A DNA stretch of 35,245 nucleotides from Acidobacteriota bacterium. Lineage in GTDB: Bacteria; Acidobacteriota; Terriglobia; Terriglobales; Acidobacteriaceae. Location of the stretch: positions 1 to 35,245 of the forward strand of contig JAFAIN010000026.1 in NCBI GenBank assembly GCA_019236695.1. The letters are read 5' to 3'. This document shows positions 7,688 through 15,683 of this stretch, in pieces. The notes under the pieces are model-generated. The model had not been told where the DNA came from and did not search any database. It was given only the letters and a program-made list of their open reading frames with translations. The first letter of the stretch is position 1, and the number at the start of each line of letters is the position of its first letter. A program made the position numbers and the translations under genes.

Positions 7688-7716
7688 TTGACAGTGCGGG
7701 TGCGCTTCCATAGCCT
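7688..7716 (+). promoter_or_regulatory. Candidate sigma-70 promoter for the M28 peptidase gene
   Basis: A perfect TTGACA at 7688-7693 is followed after 17 bases by TAGCCT at 7711-7716, which keeps the important second A and last T of a -10 box. The start codon at 7732 would be about 10 bases downstream of the start site, a very short leader. The rest of the gap 7538-7731 shows only a weak imperfect stem around 7598-7634. Confidence 0.4.
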
Positions 7717-7731
7717 TGCGTTAACACCCGA

Positions 7732-9540
7732 ATGACTTTTTCTCACAGGACCCAGAAAAGGCCGGTGTGGCTTGCCCTGCTTGCCGTAGCGGTTTCGCTG
7801 AACCTCGCGGGGGCAGCCGCCGGCGATGGCCAGCGGTACTTGGACGACGTTAAGGCGCTGACCGCGCCGGCGATGGAGGGCCGCGGAAATGGAACCCGCG
7901 GCCTGGAGCGTGCAGCTCATTTGATCGAGCAGAGATTCAAGGATCTCGGGCTCGATCCGGCCGGGACCAACTCCTATTTTCAACCGTTTTCTGTGGTCAC
8001 GGGAGCGCGCCTGAAAGGAAAAAACCTGCTGCAGGCGGGTGGGGATTCGCTGAAGCTGGAGCAGGATTTTGTGCCGTTCAGTTTTTCGGGCAGCGGAGCG
8101 GCCGCCGGCCCGGTAGTGTTTGCCGGGTATGGCATCACGGCGCCGGAGTTCGGCTATGACGATTACGAGGGCGTTCCGGTAAAGGGCCGCATTGTGCTGG
8201 TGCTGCGCAACGAGCCTCCCGCTTTCCAGGCGAAAGGACACCAGGGGGTTACGCAGCACTCGCAGCTCATCAGCAAAGCCATTAATGCAAGAAACCACGG
8301 CGCAAGCGCGCTGGTGCTCGTCAACGGCAAGCTGGGCGACGGCGAAGAGGATTTGCTCACGCGGTTTGGCACGGTGAGCGGCCCCTTGGACAGCGGCATT
8401 CTGCTGCTGCAGGTGAAAAACTCAGAAGCGGAAAAATGGCTTGCCGGCTCCGGCAGAACGATTGCGAAAGCGCAGGGGGCGATCGATGAAGCCGGCAAGC
8501 CGGCATCGTTTGCTCTTGCGGATGATTTTCGGCTTCGGCTGAGCATCGCGATCGAGACTACCTACGCCACAGTGAACAACGTGCTTGCCTGGCTGCCGGG
8601 GCAGACGGATGAGTACGTCATCGTAGGGGCGCATTACGATCACCTGGGCCGCGGGAATTTCGATTCGCTCGCTCCGTCACAGATCGGGCAGATCCATCCC
8701 GGAGCGGACGACAATGCTTCCGGAACCGCGGGGCTTCTGGAACTGGCCCGGCGCATGGCGCCCATGAGAGGGCGATTGCGGCGCAGCATCCTGTTCGCAA
8801 GCTTTGCCGGCGAGGAACTGGGGCTGCTGGGCTCGGCCGCCTGGGTGAACAAACCCACTCGGCCTTTGGAGAAAGCCGTGGCCATGCTGAACATGGACAT
8901 GATCGGCCGCATCCAGGAGGGCAAAGTCTTCATCGGTGGCACCGGCACCGGGTCAGGCTTTGCGAATGTGCTGGAGCGTGCCCAGGTTGGGAAGGGATTA
9001 AAGATCGAATCCTCGCCGGGCGGCTATTCCTCGAGCGACCACATGTCATTCGTTACGGCCAGGATTCCCGCGCTGTTTTTCTTTTCTGGATTGCATTCCG
9101 ATTATCACAAACCGTCGGACACCTGGGAGAAGATCAATGCCGATGGCGCGCTGCGCCTGCTGGATGTGGTTCAGGATACCGCTCTGCAGATTGCCTCGAA
9201 CCCGGAGCGCCCGGCGTTTATCGCGGTTATGGAGGACCGGCCAGGTGCCTCATCCACGGGCGGAGGAGGCGGATACGGGCCGTATTTCGGCTCGATACCC
9301 GATTTCGGGCAGGTGGAGAACGGAGTGCGTTTTTCTGACGTTCGGCCCGGGTCGCCGGCGGCCAAGGCCGGCTTAAAGCCGGGCGACGTGCTGGTGCGGT
9401 TCGGAGATAAGCCCATCCGAAATCTGTATGACTTTACCGATGCGTTGCGCCGCAGCAAGGTGGGCGACGTGGTGGAGGTGAAGGTGCTGCGCGGATCGGA
9501 GACCATTACGGTGAGCGTGAAACTGGAACAGCGGCGGTGA
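7732..9540 (+). CDS. Secreted M28 family metallopeptidase with PA and PDZ domains
   Basis: The 602-aa protein has a signal peptide (residues 1-30) and a PA-like insert at about 125-240. The M28 catalytic domain has the full zinc set: H301 in V-G-A-H-Y-D-H, D327 in G-A-D-D-N-A-S-G, E361-E362 in A-G-E-E-L-G, D389 in N-M-D-M-I-G-R, and H459 in the L-H-S-D-Y-H-K motif. A C-terminal PDZ domain covers about 525-600 (G-V-R-F-S-D-V-R-P-G-S-P-A-A, G-D-V-L-V-R-F-G). Relatives are di-zinc aminopeptidases. The product is expected in the periplasm or outside the cell and probably trims peptides. A Gly-rich linker precedes the PDZ. The PD40-type gene follows after 46 bp, so co-transcription is likely. Confidence 0.92.
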   Translation: MTFSHRTQKRPVWLALLAVAVSLNLAGAAAGDGQRYLDDVKALTAPAMEGRGNGTRGLERAAHLIEQRFKDLGLDPAGTNSYFQPFSVVTGARLKGKNLLQAGGDSLKLEQDFVPFSFSGSGAAAGPVVFAGYGITAPEFGYDDYEGVPVKGRIVLVLRNEPPAFQAKGHQGVTQHSQLISKAINARNHGASALVLVNGKLGDGEEDLLTRFGTVSGPLDSGILLLQVKNSEAEKWLAGSGRTIAKAQGAIDEAGKPASFALADDFRLRLSIAIETTYATVNNVLAWLPGQTDEYVIVGAHYDHLGRGNFDSLAPSQIGQIHPGADDNASGTAGLLELARRMAPMRGRLRRSILFASFAGEELGLLGSAAWVNKPTRPLEKAVAMLNMDMIGRIQEGKVFIGGTGTGSGFANVLERAQVGKGLKIESSPGGYSSSDHMSFVTARIPALFFFSGLHSDYHKPSDTWEKINADGALRLLDVVQDTALQIASNPERPAFIAVMEDRPGASSTGGGGGYGPYFGSIPDFGQVENGVRFSDVRPGSPAAKAGLKPGDVLVRFGDKPIRNLYDFTDALRRSKVGDVVEVKVLRGSETITVSVKLEQRR

Positions 9541-9549
9541 TGGACCGTT

Positions 9550-9576
9550 CACAACAGAGACGCAGTTGCCGGGAGG
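9550..9576 (+). repeat. Degenerate copy of the 27-bp element that forms the stem at 21700-21726
   Basis: The 27 bases at 9550-9576 match 21700-21726 at 21 positions, including the core GAGACGCAG. The last bases (GGGAGG) are the likely ribosome binding site of the next gene, so a dispersed repeat appears to supply this signal. Confidence 0.55.
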
Positions 9577-9586
9577 ATTCGAATTG

Positions 9587-10678
9587 ATGCGGAGTACGAA
9601 GCTGCGGAAGTACGAAACTGTGATGTTTGCGGCCTGGGCCTTGATGTTTGTTGCTTTGGCGTTCGCCCAGGAGGCCAGGCCGGCAGCGCCATTGCTGTAT
9701 CCGGGCGAAAAGCACCTTCGCAATGTCCGGCAGTTGACGTTTGGCGGGCAGAATGCCGAGGCGTATTTCTCAAGCGACGATCGCTACCTGATTTTCCAGC
9801 ACCAGGGCGAGGGCGTTCCCTGCGACCAGATGTACAGCATTGCGGTGGAAACTCCCGATGGCAGGCCGGCGCAACCGCGACTGCTGAGCACCGGCAAAGG
9901 CCGGACCACCTGCGGATATTTTTTTCCCGCGGGAGACCGCATTCTGTTTTCCTCGACCCACGGTTCCAGCCCGGAATGCCCGCCCAAGCCCGACTATTCG
10001 CGCGGGTACGTTTGGCCGATCTACGACACCTATCAGATTTACACGGGCAGGCCCGACGGCAGCGACTTGCGCCAGCTCACGCATGCGGCCGGCTACAACG
10101 CAGAAGCCACCATCACACGCGACGGCAGCAAGATTGTCTTTACCTCCACGCGCGACGGCGATCTGGATATCTACACCATGAACGCCGATGGCAGCGATGT
10201 CCGCAGGCTTACGCATGAGCTCGGCTACGACGGCGGCCCGTTCTGGTCCTATGACGGTAAGAAGATTGTGTACCGCGCAGAGCATCCGAAAACGCCCGCG
10301 GAGATTGCCGATTACAAGGACCTGCTGTCGAAAGGGCTCATCCGCCCGGGGAACCTGGAAATTTGGGTAATGCATGCGGATGGCAGCCACAAGCACCAGG
10401 TAACCCACAACGGCGCCGCCAATTTCGCGCCGTATTTCCTGCCGGATGGCAAACGAATCATCTTCGCATCGAACATGGCCGACCCCAGGAACGGGCGCGA
10501 CTTCGACCTGTACGTGATCCATGAGGACGGCACCGGGCTGGAACGGATCACGTTCTACCCCGATTTCGACTCCTTTCCCATGTTCAGTTCAGACGGCCGG
10601 AAGCTGGTTTGGGCGTCGAACCGCAACGGCACCGCGCCGCATGAAACCAACATCTTCATTGCGGATTGGGTGGATTAG
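9587..10678 (+). CDS. Secreted PD40/TolB-type beta-propeller protein
   Basis: I chose ATG 9587 because GGGAGG lies ten bases upstream; the frame from 9566 would start before that signal. The 363-aa protein has a signal peptide whose basic N-region (M-R-S-T-K-L-R-K-Y-E-T) is encoded by octamer array D, followed by a hydrophobic core ending in A-L-A-F-A-Q. At least five PD40/TolB-like repeats follow, with the usual patterns S-S-D-D-R-Y-L-I-F, R-D-G-S-K-I-V-F-T-S, Y-D-G-K-K-I-V-Y and P-D-G-K-R-I-I-F. Such propellers act as periplasmic scaffolds or peptide-binding modules. Placement right behind a secreted aminopeptidase suggests a joint envelope or peptide-processing role, but that is inference. 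Length is close to a single six- or seven-bladed propeller. Confidence 0.85.
   Translation: MRSTKLRKYETVMFAAWALMFVALAFAQEARPAAPLLYPGEKHLRNVRQLTFGGQNAEAYFSSDDRYLIFQHQGEGVPCDQMYSIAVETPDGRPAQPRLLSTGKGRTTCGYFFPAGDRILFSSTHGSSPECPPKPDYSRGYVWPIYDTYQIYTGRPDGSDLRQLTHAAGYNAEATITRDGSKIVFTSTRDGDLDIYTMNADGSDVRRLTHELGYDGGPFWSYDGKKIVYRAEHPKTPAEIADYKDLLSKGLIRPGNLEIWVMHADGSHKHQVTHNGAANFAPYFLPDGKRIIFASNMADPRNGRDFDLYVIHEDGTGLERITFYPDFDSFPMFSSDGRKLVWASNRNGTAPHETNIFIADWVD
9594..9625 (+). repeat. Octamer array D inside a signal-peptide coding region
   Basis: Units GTACGAAG, CTGCGGAA, GTACGAAA and CTGTGATG run from 9594 in 8-bp register. Because 8 is not a multiple of 3, each unit is read in a different phase, and the array supplies residues 3 to about 13 of the PD40 protein. 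Confidence 0.7.
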
Positions 10679-10680
10679 GA

Positions 10681-10712
10681 TTGCCGAATTGCGGAATTGC
10701 CGAATTGCGCAA
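10681..10712 (+). repeat. Octamer array E (unit TTGCCGAA)
   Basis: Units TTGCCGAA, TTGCGGAA, TTGCCGAA and TTGCGCAA follow each other from 10681 in exact 8-bp register, two bases after the stop codon of the PD40 gene. Confidence 0.8.
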
Positions 10713-10888
10713 AAAGCCTGCAGGGTTTCGCTGAGCCGGGCGCACGCTGCGGAGCTTGGGAGGGCGTTACCGCAGCGCGCGCCGGCCAGCGCGGTTGAAT
10801 GCGTCCGCGAACGCATACCTTCACTGCACCCAAGCCGCCATTGCAGAACGCGTAATCTGCTGAATCTGCACGGCGGCACTCCTTCGGA

Positions 10889-10930
10889 CCGTTCGCAACT
10901 GGGAATCCTGGTTCGCTGGCGAACGGTTTT
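10889..10930 (+). terminator. Candidate intrinsic terminator
   Basis: A perfect 8-bp inverted repeat (CCGTTCGC at 10889 and GCGAACGG at 10919) encloses 22 bases and is followed by TTTT at 10927-10930. It could end transcription of the envelope gene set. The loop is long and the T-run short, and it lies about 210 bp after the stop codon. Confidence 0.4.
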
Positions 10931-10942
10931 CGGGTGGGGTCC

Positions 10943-10993
10943 AGCGGCCTGCGGCCGCCTTGTCCCGGCCGGGGGGCGCCCGGACCCACGTCA
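10943..10993 (+). repeat. REP-like palindrome with CCACGTCA tail, copy 1
   Basis: AGCGGCCTGCGGCCGCC is followed by a GTCCCGGC...GCCCGGAC imperfect stem and then CCACGTCA. The same order is found at 15684-15731, including the 5' GGCC palindrome and the same 3' tail. Confidence 0.65.
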
Positions 10994-10998
10994 TACTG

Positions 10999-11030
10999 AA
11001 TAGCTCAATAACTCAATGGCTTAATTCCCC
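10999..11030 (+). repeat. Octamer array F (unit AATAGCTC)
   Basis: Units AATAGCTC, AATAACTC, AATGGCTT and AATTCCCC are in 8-bp register, directly after the REP-like element. The units are more degenerate than in arrays A-E. Confidence 0.55.
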
Positions 11031-11076
11031 GTGTCTCCAGGTTGAATTGGCAGCTAACGGTTACAATCGGGCAGCC

Positions 11077-11772
11077 GTGGAAAATGTTCTTGCGGTCAGC
11101 AATCTCTCGGTAAAGTTTGGCTCGGTTACTGTCTTATCCGGGCTGAGCTTCACGGTGCCACGAGGCGCTGCGCTTGCCATCATCGGCCCGAACGGCGCCG
11201 GGAAGACTGTGCTTTTTCGCGCGCTGATCGGTGCTGTTCCGTGCGAGGGTGAAGTCCGGTGGGGCGAAGGCACGCGCATCGGATACGTGCCGCAAAAACT
11301 CGACCTGGATCGCGATGTGCCCATCACCGCCTTGGATTTTCTTCGCGCGCGCGCCCAACTGGCACACCTTCCGAGCACCGGCATCGGAGACGCCATGCAA
11401 CTGGTGGGCATTCCCTCCGAAGTGGCGCGGCAGCCGGTGGGCACGCTCTCCATTGGCCAGTTCCAGCGCATTCTGCTGGCCTTTGCGCTGGTGGGCAATC
11501 CCAACGTGCTGATGCTCGATGAGCCCACCGCGGGAGTGGATGAGCCGGGGCAGGAACGCCTGAATGAACTGGTGCAGCGGCTGCAACGGGAGCAGGGGCT
11601 TACCGTAATGTTCATTTCGCACGAGCTCAGCATCGTGAACCGCTACGCCACGAACGTGCTCTGCCTCAATCGCCGGGTCACCTGTTTTGGGCCACCACAG
11701 CAGGTGCTGACGCCCGAACGCCTGCAGGAAATCTACGGCGCCTCCATCAACTTCTACGCGCATGAGCACTGA
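11077..11772 (+). CDS. Metal ABC transporter ATP-binding protein, ZnuC/MntA type
   Basis: The ATPase subunit energises import of a divalent metal (zinc, manganese or iron) together with the overlapping permease. From GTG 11077 it has 231 aa, the usual family length. Walker A is G-P-N-G-A-G-K-T at 37-44, the Q-loop is Q73 in V-P-Q-K, the signature is L-S-I-G-Q at 124-128 (Ile instead of the usual Gly in LSGGQ), Walker B ends in M-L-D-E-P at 146-150, and the switch His is H182. The frame extends upstream to 10960, but that part is translated repeat sequence, so I prefer the GTG even though its ribosome binding site is weak. No substrate-binding protein gene is adjacent, so the metal cannot be assigned. 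Confidence 0.88.
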   Translation: MENVLAVSNLSVKFGSVTVLSGLSFTVPRGAALAIIGPNGAGKTVLFRALIGAVPCEGEVRWGEGTRIGYVPQKLDLDRDVPITALDFLRARAQLAHLPSTGIGDAMQLVGIPSEVARQPVGTLSIGQFQRILLAFALVGNPNVLMLDEPTAGVDEPGQERLNELVQRLQREQGLTVMFISHELSIVNRYATNVLCLNRRVTCFGPPQQVLTPERLQEIYGASINFYAHEH

Positions 11773-12523
11773 AACGCTGCTCCTAGGCATTGCGATGGCG
11801 GTTGCGGCCGGGCTGGTGGGCTGTTTTGCGGTGATGCGGCGCATGGCGCTCGCTAGTGACGCGCTTTCGCATGTGGCGCTGCCGGGGATCGGGGTGGCGC
11901 TCGCCCTGCACCTGAATCCCCTGTTTGGCGCGGTGGCCATGCTGTTTTTCGGCGCGCTGATCGTGTGGGCGCTCGATAACCGCGTGAACGCCGCCACCGA
12001 GACTCTGATCGGCGTGGTTTTTTCGGCGGCGCTGGCCATTGGCAGCCTTACGACCTCAGGAGAGCAATTGTTGGAAGCGCTGTTTGGGGGCGCCGGCACC
12101 CTGAAACCCGCGGAAGTGGTATTCGGTTTTGTGGCGGCGGCCGCCATCGTGGCCTTCATGCTGGCGGAGCGCAACAGCCTTGTGGTGATGCTGGTCTCGC
12201 CCGATCTCGCGCGCACCACCGGCATTAACGTCAGGCGGTTGAACCTTCTGTATCTCGAAATGTTCGCGCTCACCATTGCGCTGGGACTGCGCTATCTCGG
12301 CGTGCTGCTCATGGGCGCGCTGATCATCATTCCGGCGGCAACGGCGAAGCGGCTGGCTCGACGGCTCGATACCATGCTGCTCACGGCCGTTGCAATCGCG
12401 GTTGCGGCTACTCTGGCCGGCTCCTGGGCAGCAGCACGCCTGCACCGCGAAACCGGCCCGCTCATCGTGCTCGCCGCGGCGGCCATGTTTGTGATTGCGC
12501 TGCTCCGGCCGGCTGCCGAATAG
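11762..12523 (+). CDS. Metal ABC transporter permease, ZnuB/ABC-3 family
   Basis: A 253-aa polytopic inner-membrane protein of the ABC-3 family. It has about seven to nine hydrophobic segments, an early D-A-L-S-H-V-A-L-P-G-I-G motif near residues 35-46 that is highly characteristic of ZnuB-type permeases, and an R-Y-L-G-V-L-L-M-G-A-L-I-I-I-P-A-A motif near 178-194. ATG 11762 lies inside the end of the ATPase gene (11-bp overlap), so the two are translationally coupled. The permease matches the ATPase as a two-gene importer that lacks its binding protein here. Confidence 0.9.
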   Translation: MSTETLLLGIAMAVAAGLVGCFAVMRRMALASDALSHVALPGIGVALALHLNPLFGAVAMLFFGALIVWALDNRVNAATETLIGVVFSAALAIGSLTTSGEQLLEALFGGAGTLKPAEVVFGFVAAAAIVAFMLAERNSLVVMLVSPDLARTTGINVRRLNLLYLEMFALTIALGLRYLGVLLMGALIIIPAATAKRLARRLDTMLLTAVAIAVAATLAGSWAAARLHRETGPLIVLAAAAMFVIALLRPAAE

Positions 12524-14983
12524 CTATTCGGCCCGCAGTGCCACCACCGGATCCACGCGCGTGCCGCGCCGCGCCGGAATGTAGCTGGCCAGCACTGCTA
12601 CGGCTCCAAGCGCGATGCACACTGCAATGTAGGTGCCCGGGTCGTGAGGGTGCACGCCATAGAGCAGCGAACCGAGTAGCCGGGCAAACGCCAATGCGGC
12701 GGCAACCCCGGCGGCTGTGCCAAGCAGAGTGAGTTCCGCGCCCTGCTTCAGCAACATGCGAATCACGGCGAGGCGCGAGGCGCCCAGCGCCACTCGAATT
12801 CCGATTTCATGTGTGCGTTGCGCCACCGTGCTGGAAATCACTCCGTAGAGTCCAACTGCGGTCATGAGCATCGCCAGGCCGGCGAAAATTCCAAGCAGCG
12901 TTGCCTGGAAACGGGCCCGCCCCAGGTCAAAGGCGAGCCAGTCATCCATGCTGCGAACATCATAAAGCGGCGCCTCGGGATCTAGTGTAGCCAGCAATTT
13001 TGCGAGTTCGGGCCCAAGCGTTGCCGCCGCGGTTTGCGTTCGGATGACCAGGGTCGGCGTTCCCCACAGCATTTGCGATATCGGGACGCAAAATGCCGGC
13101 GCCGGGGGTTTGGCGAGATTGGTAGTGCGAATGTCGCGCACCACACCGACGATTTCCCGAGTCTCGTACTTTTTTCGGTCGCCACCCTCGCCCGCTCCCA
13201 TGTACACCTTGTGCCCGATCGGGTCCTGGCTGGGGTAGAACCGGCGCGCAAATTCCTGAGTCACGATCATCACCGGCGCCGAATCACGCTGATCGCGATC
13301 GTCAAAGAATCGGCCGCGAAGCAGCGGCATCTGCATGGTCTGAAAAAAGCCGTTTGTCACCAGGTAGAAGCCGGCGCTGGGATAGTCCGATTCCGGCACG
13401 GGATGGTCGAGCAGGTTGATGCCGACACTCCAGAGGTCATTCCCGCCCAGCGGCAGGGGCAGGCTGCCGGCCGCGCTCATAACGCCGGGGACCGCGCCGG
13501 CGCGAGCGACGAACTCGCGGATGAAGCGATCCATCTGCTCCGGCTGGTAGCGCGAAGATGAAATGTCAAAACTGGCAGTCACGAGATGCTCGGGGTTGAA
13601 GCCCAGGTCGACATGTGACAACCGCTCGAATGAGCGGATGAGCAGGCCGGCGCCGACCAGCAGCATAACGCCAAGCGCCGTCTCCGCCACAACCAGTGCC
13701 GACCGCACTCGCTGGTGAGCGGGCCCCGCGGTAAATGTGCGGCCCCTGGAGCGCATGGTTTCGGCGAGGTTCGGGACGGAAATGCGCCACGCTGGAACCA
13801 GCCCGAACAGGATACCGGCCGCGAGCGCCAGGCTCGCGGTAAACAGCAGTACGCGTCCATCGATGGCGATTTCCGAGGCGCGCGGCAGATTCTCCGGATA
13901 GAGTTTCAGCACCGCCGCAACTGCCCACGTGGCCAGTCCCGTTCCCAGCGCAGTCCCCAGCAGCGCGAGCACAATGGATTCGGTGATGAGTTGGCGGATG
14001 AGGCGTCCCCGGGTGGCGCCCAGCGCGGCGCGCACCGCGATCTCCTGAGTGCGCCCGGCGCCACGCGCCAACAGCAGGTTCGCCACATTGACGCAGGCAA
14101 TCAGCAGCACGAGGCCGACAGCGCTCATTAAAACCAGCAGCGGCTCGCGCGTTTGACCGACAGCATAGCGCAGTTCGGGAGTGGCGGCGATTCCGCTGTG
14201 GCGGTTCTTATCGGGGTACTCGGAAGCCAGAGCCCGATAGATGGAACTTAGATCGGCGTTGGCCTGCTCGAGCGTAATACCCGGCCTGAGCCGCGCGATG
14301 CCGAACAGCGAATGATTGCCGCGCTGCGCAGTGGGCCCATTGCCGCCGTTCATCTCGGCCCACCGCGAGAAGGTGGTCCAAAGATCACCCGGCGCGGATC
14401 GCGGCGCGAACTGAAAGCCCGCGGGCATCACTCCCACGATGGTGAAGCTTCGCCCATCGAGCGCCAGCGGCCGCCCCAGGACACCGCGATCGGCATGAAA
14501 ATACTCGCGCCACAGGCGGTCGCTGATGATGGCGACATGGTATCCCGGGCCATCTTCGGAGGGAAGGAAGGCGCGCCCCATCGCCGGTTGCACCCCGAGC
14601 ACGCGAAAAATTCCGCTGGTGACCAGTTCGCCTTTCAGGTGTGCAGCCTTGCCGATGCCGGTGACGGTGAACTCGGTGAACGTGTAGGCAGCGACGGATG
14701 CGAAGGAATGGCTGCGGCTGGCTACATCCTGATAGTCAGGAAAGGAAAGTTGGCCCTGCGGGACTTCTGGCGCCGGGTGGTCACTGTTGAATTCATTGAT
14801 CGCCACCAGTCGGTCGGGCTCTGCGTAGGGCAGCGGCCGCAGCAGGACGCCATTGACCACGCTGAACATGGCGGTGGTGGCGCCGATGCCGAGGGCAAGC
14901 GTGACCAGCGCAACAGTGGTGAATCCGCGGGCATTCCGCAGGTTGCGGGCGGCGTAGCGAAGGTCGTTGAAGAGAGCGTCCAC
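12524..14983 (-). CDS. ADOP-type duplicated orphan permease (MacB/FtsX family)
   Basis: About 819 aa. The N-terminus (D-L-R-Y-A-A-R-N-L-R, then a span with L-T-L-A-L-G-I-G-A) and the large periplasmic MacB_PCD domain are followed by an FtsX domain at about 275-400 (A-C-V-N-V-A-N-L-L-L-A-R). Then a second MacB_PCD and a second FtsX domain end with Y-I-P-A-R-R-G-T-R-V-D-P-V-V-A-L-R. This two-in-one arrangement without an attached ATPase is the hallmark of acidobacterial duplicated orphan permeases. They are thought to move lipids or small molecules or to transmit force in the envelope. I chose GTG 14983 (AGGAA just upstream), which begins as family members usually do; a TTG at 15001 is the alternative. 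It is convergent with the metal permease gene, whose stop lies one base away. Confidence 0.9.
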   Translation of the reverse strand: MDALFNDLRYAARNLRNARGFTTVALVTLALGIGATTAMFSVVNGVLLRPLPYAEPDRLVAINEFNSDHPAPEVPQGQLSFPDYQDVASRSHSFASVAAYTFTEFTVTGIGKAAHLKGELVTSGIFRVLGVQPAMGRAFLPSEDGPGYHVAIISDRLWREYFHADRGVLGRPLALDGRSFTIVGVMPAGFQFAPRSAPGDLWTTFSRWAEMNGGNGPTAQRGNHSLFGIARLRPGITLEQANADLSSIYRALASEYPDKNRHSGIAATPELRYAVGQTREPLLVLMSAVGLVLLIACVNVANLLLARGAGRTQEIAVRAALGATRGRLIRQLITESIVLALLGTALGTGLATWAVAAVLKLYPENLPRASEIAIDGRVLLFTASLALAAGILFGLVPAWRISVPNLAETMRSRGRTFTAGPAHQRVRSALVVAETALGVMLLVGAGLLIRSFERLSHVDLGFNPEHLVTASFDISSSRYQPEQMDRFIREFVARAGAVPGVMSAAGSLPLPLGGNDLWSVGINLLDHPVPESDYPSAGFYLVTNGFFQTMQMPLLRGRFFDDRDQRDSAPVMIVTQEFARRFYPSQDPIGHKVYMGAGEGGDRKKYETREIVGVVRDIRTTNLAKPPAPAFCVPISQMLWGTPTLVIRTQTAAATLGPELAKLLATLDPEAPLYDVRSMDDWLAFDLGRARFQATLLGIFAGLAMLMTAVGLYGVISSTVAQRTHEIGIRVALGASRLAVIRMLLKQGAELTLLGTAAGVAAALAFARLLGSLLYGVHPHDPGTYIAVCIALGAVAVLASYIPARRGTRVDPVVALRAE

Positions 14984-15109
14984 AAGTTCCTGCTGACGCA
15001 AGTCACATGCCAGCGGAGAACCTTGTAATTCAAATGCTTAGGAACCGGTAAGCGTCCGGTGGCGGTACTCGAGTGTTCAGAAATGGACGCTGCCCGCGAA
15101 TGCTCCCAA

Positions 15110-15361
15110 TCATCGTCCTCGTGATAATGACACGTGCAAGAGGAGGCAGGCGAACGCTACGAGCCCCAACCGTCCCAGCCACGACACTGAGAAATGCTGG
15201 GCTACCCCATTCACCACGACGGCAGTGATTGGAACCAGCCAAAGCTCCTTCTGTATCCGCGGGGCCTGTGCAAACGATGTCCGGAATGATCTCAACGAGG
15301 CGCGTGCATCCTCGAAGGTGTCTTTCGAAAGCCTGAGGTTTTGTTTGAACTGTTCGAACAT
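15110..15361 (-). CDS. Small membrane protein of unknown function (83 aa)
   Basis: ATG 15361 is preceded by a G-rich GGGGGGT stretch at short spacing. The first 45 residues are charged and probably helical (M-F-E-Q-F-K-Q-N-L-R). Two hydrophobic segments follow, around 46-58 and 63-80, and the end is S-L-S-R-G-R. This layout, an amphipathic N-terminus with a hairpin of membrane helices, is protein-like, but no family is recognised. It sits between the ADOP gene and the repeat block on the same strand. It could also be a chance frame. Confidence 0.4.
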   Translation of the reverse strand: MFEQFKQNLRLSKDTFEDARASLRSFRTSFAQAPRIQKELWLVPITAVVVNGVAQHFSVSWLGRLGLVAFACLLLHVSLSRGR

Positions 15362-15407
15362 CGACACCCCCCGATCGTACGACTATCCGTGAGACACCGG
15401 AGGCACA

Positions 15408-15501
15408 GCCCGCGAAGCGGGCGGAAGGGCGTAGCCCAGCGGCGTAAGCCCTGGGAAGAGGGGAGCGGTTCCGATATCAGCCCTCGAAGAGGGCGAAAGA
15501 A
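15408..15501 (+). repeat. Multi-hairpin structured element, copy 1
   Basis: Successive hairpins: a 6-bp stem with GAA triloop at 15408-15422 containing the mini-hairpin GCGAAGC; a 4-bp stem with GTA loop at 15427-15437; a CCCAG/CTGGG plus GGC/GCC stem with a GTAA tetraloop at 15435-15455; and a 6-bp stem with GAA loop at 15480-15494, followed by GAAAGAA. The second and third stems share three bases, so they may be alternatives. The same order recurs in the inverted copy. Confidence 0.8.
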
Positions 15502-15540
15502 TTAACGCACTTGGAGAATCCAGTCTATTTGGAAGCGACT

Positions 15541-15631
15541 TTCTTTCGCCCGCGTTGCGGGCTCGAACCATATCCGCCTTGTCACCCATGGCTTACGCCA
15601 TGAGCTACGCTCTTTCGCTCGCTTCGCGAGC
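15541..15631 (-). repeat. Multi-hairpin structured element, copy 2 (inverted)
   Basis: Read on the minus strand: stem GCTCGC/GCGAGC with GAA loop (15617-15631), GAGC/GCTC with GTA loop (15602-15612), CATGGC/GCCATG with GTAA loop (15587-15602), and GCCCGC/GCGGGC with AAC loop (15548-15562), then GAAAGAA. Loops and linkers are mostly conserved relative to copy 1, whereas several stem positions change on both sides so that pairing is kept. Confidence 0.8.
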
Positions 15632-15683
15632 TTTTGTCGTGGGGCAGCCTGCTTGGTCGCTACAACCTGCGTGCAGCGACAGC

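Larger units (their letters stand above)
10679..11076. other. Non-coding, hairpin-rich intergenic region with two octamer arrays
   Basis: I see no gene in these 398 bp. In order they hold octamer array E (10681-10712), a stem-loop with 7-bp arms at 10746-10752 and 10770-10776, a 6-bp stem at 10799-10816, a terminator-like hairpin (10889-10930), a REP-like palindrome ending in CCACGTCA (10943-10993) and octamer array F (10999-11030). Plus-strand frames that cross it have no family resemblance. Confidence 0.7.

Noticed and set aside
10960-11076. Upstream start for the metal ATPase
   Set aside because: The added 39 residues are translated from the REP-like element and octamer array F, and the usual family N-terminus begins at the GTG.
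14312-15028. 238-codon plus-strand frame
   Set aside because: It is antisense to the ADOP gene, which has full-length domain support.
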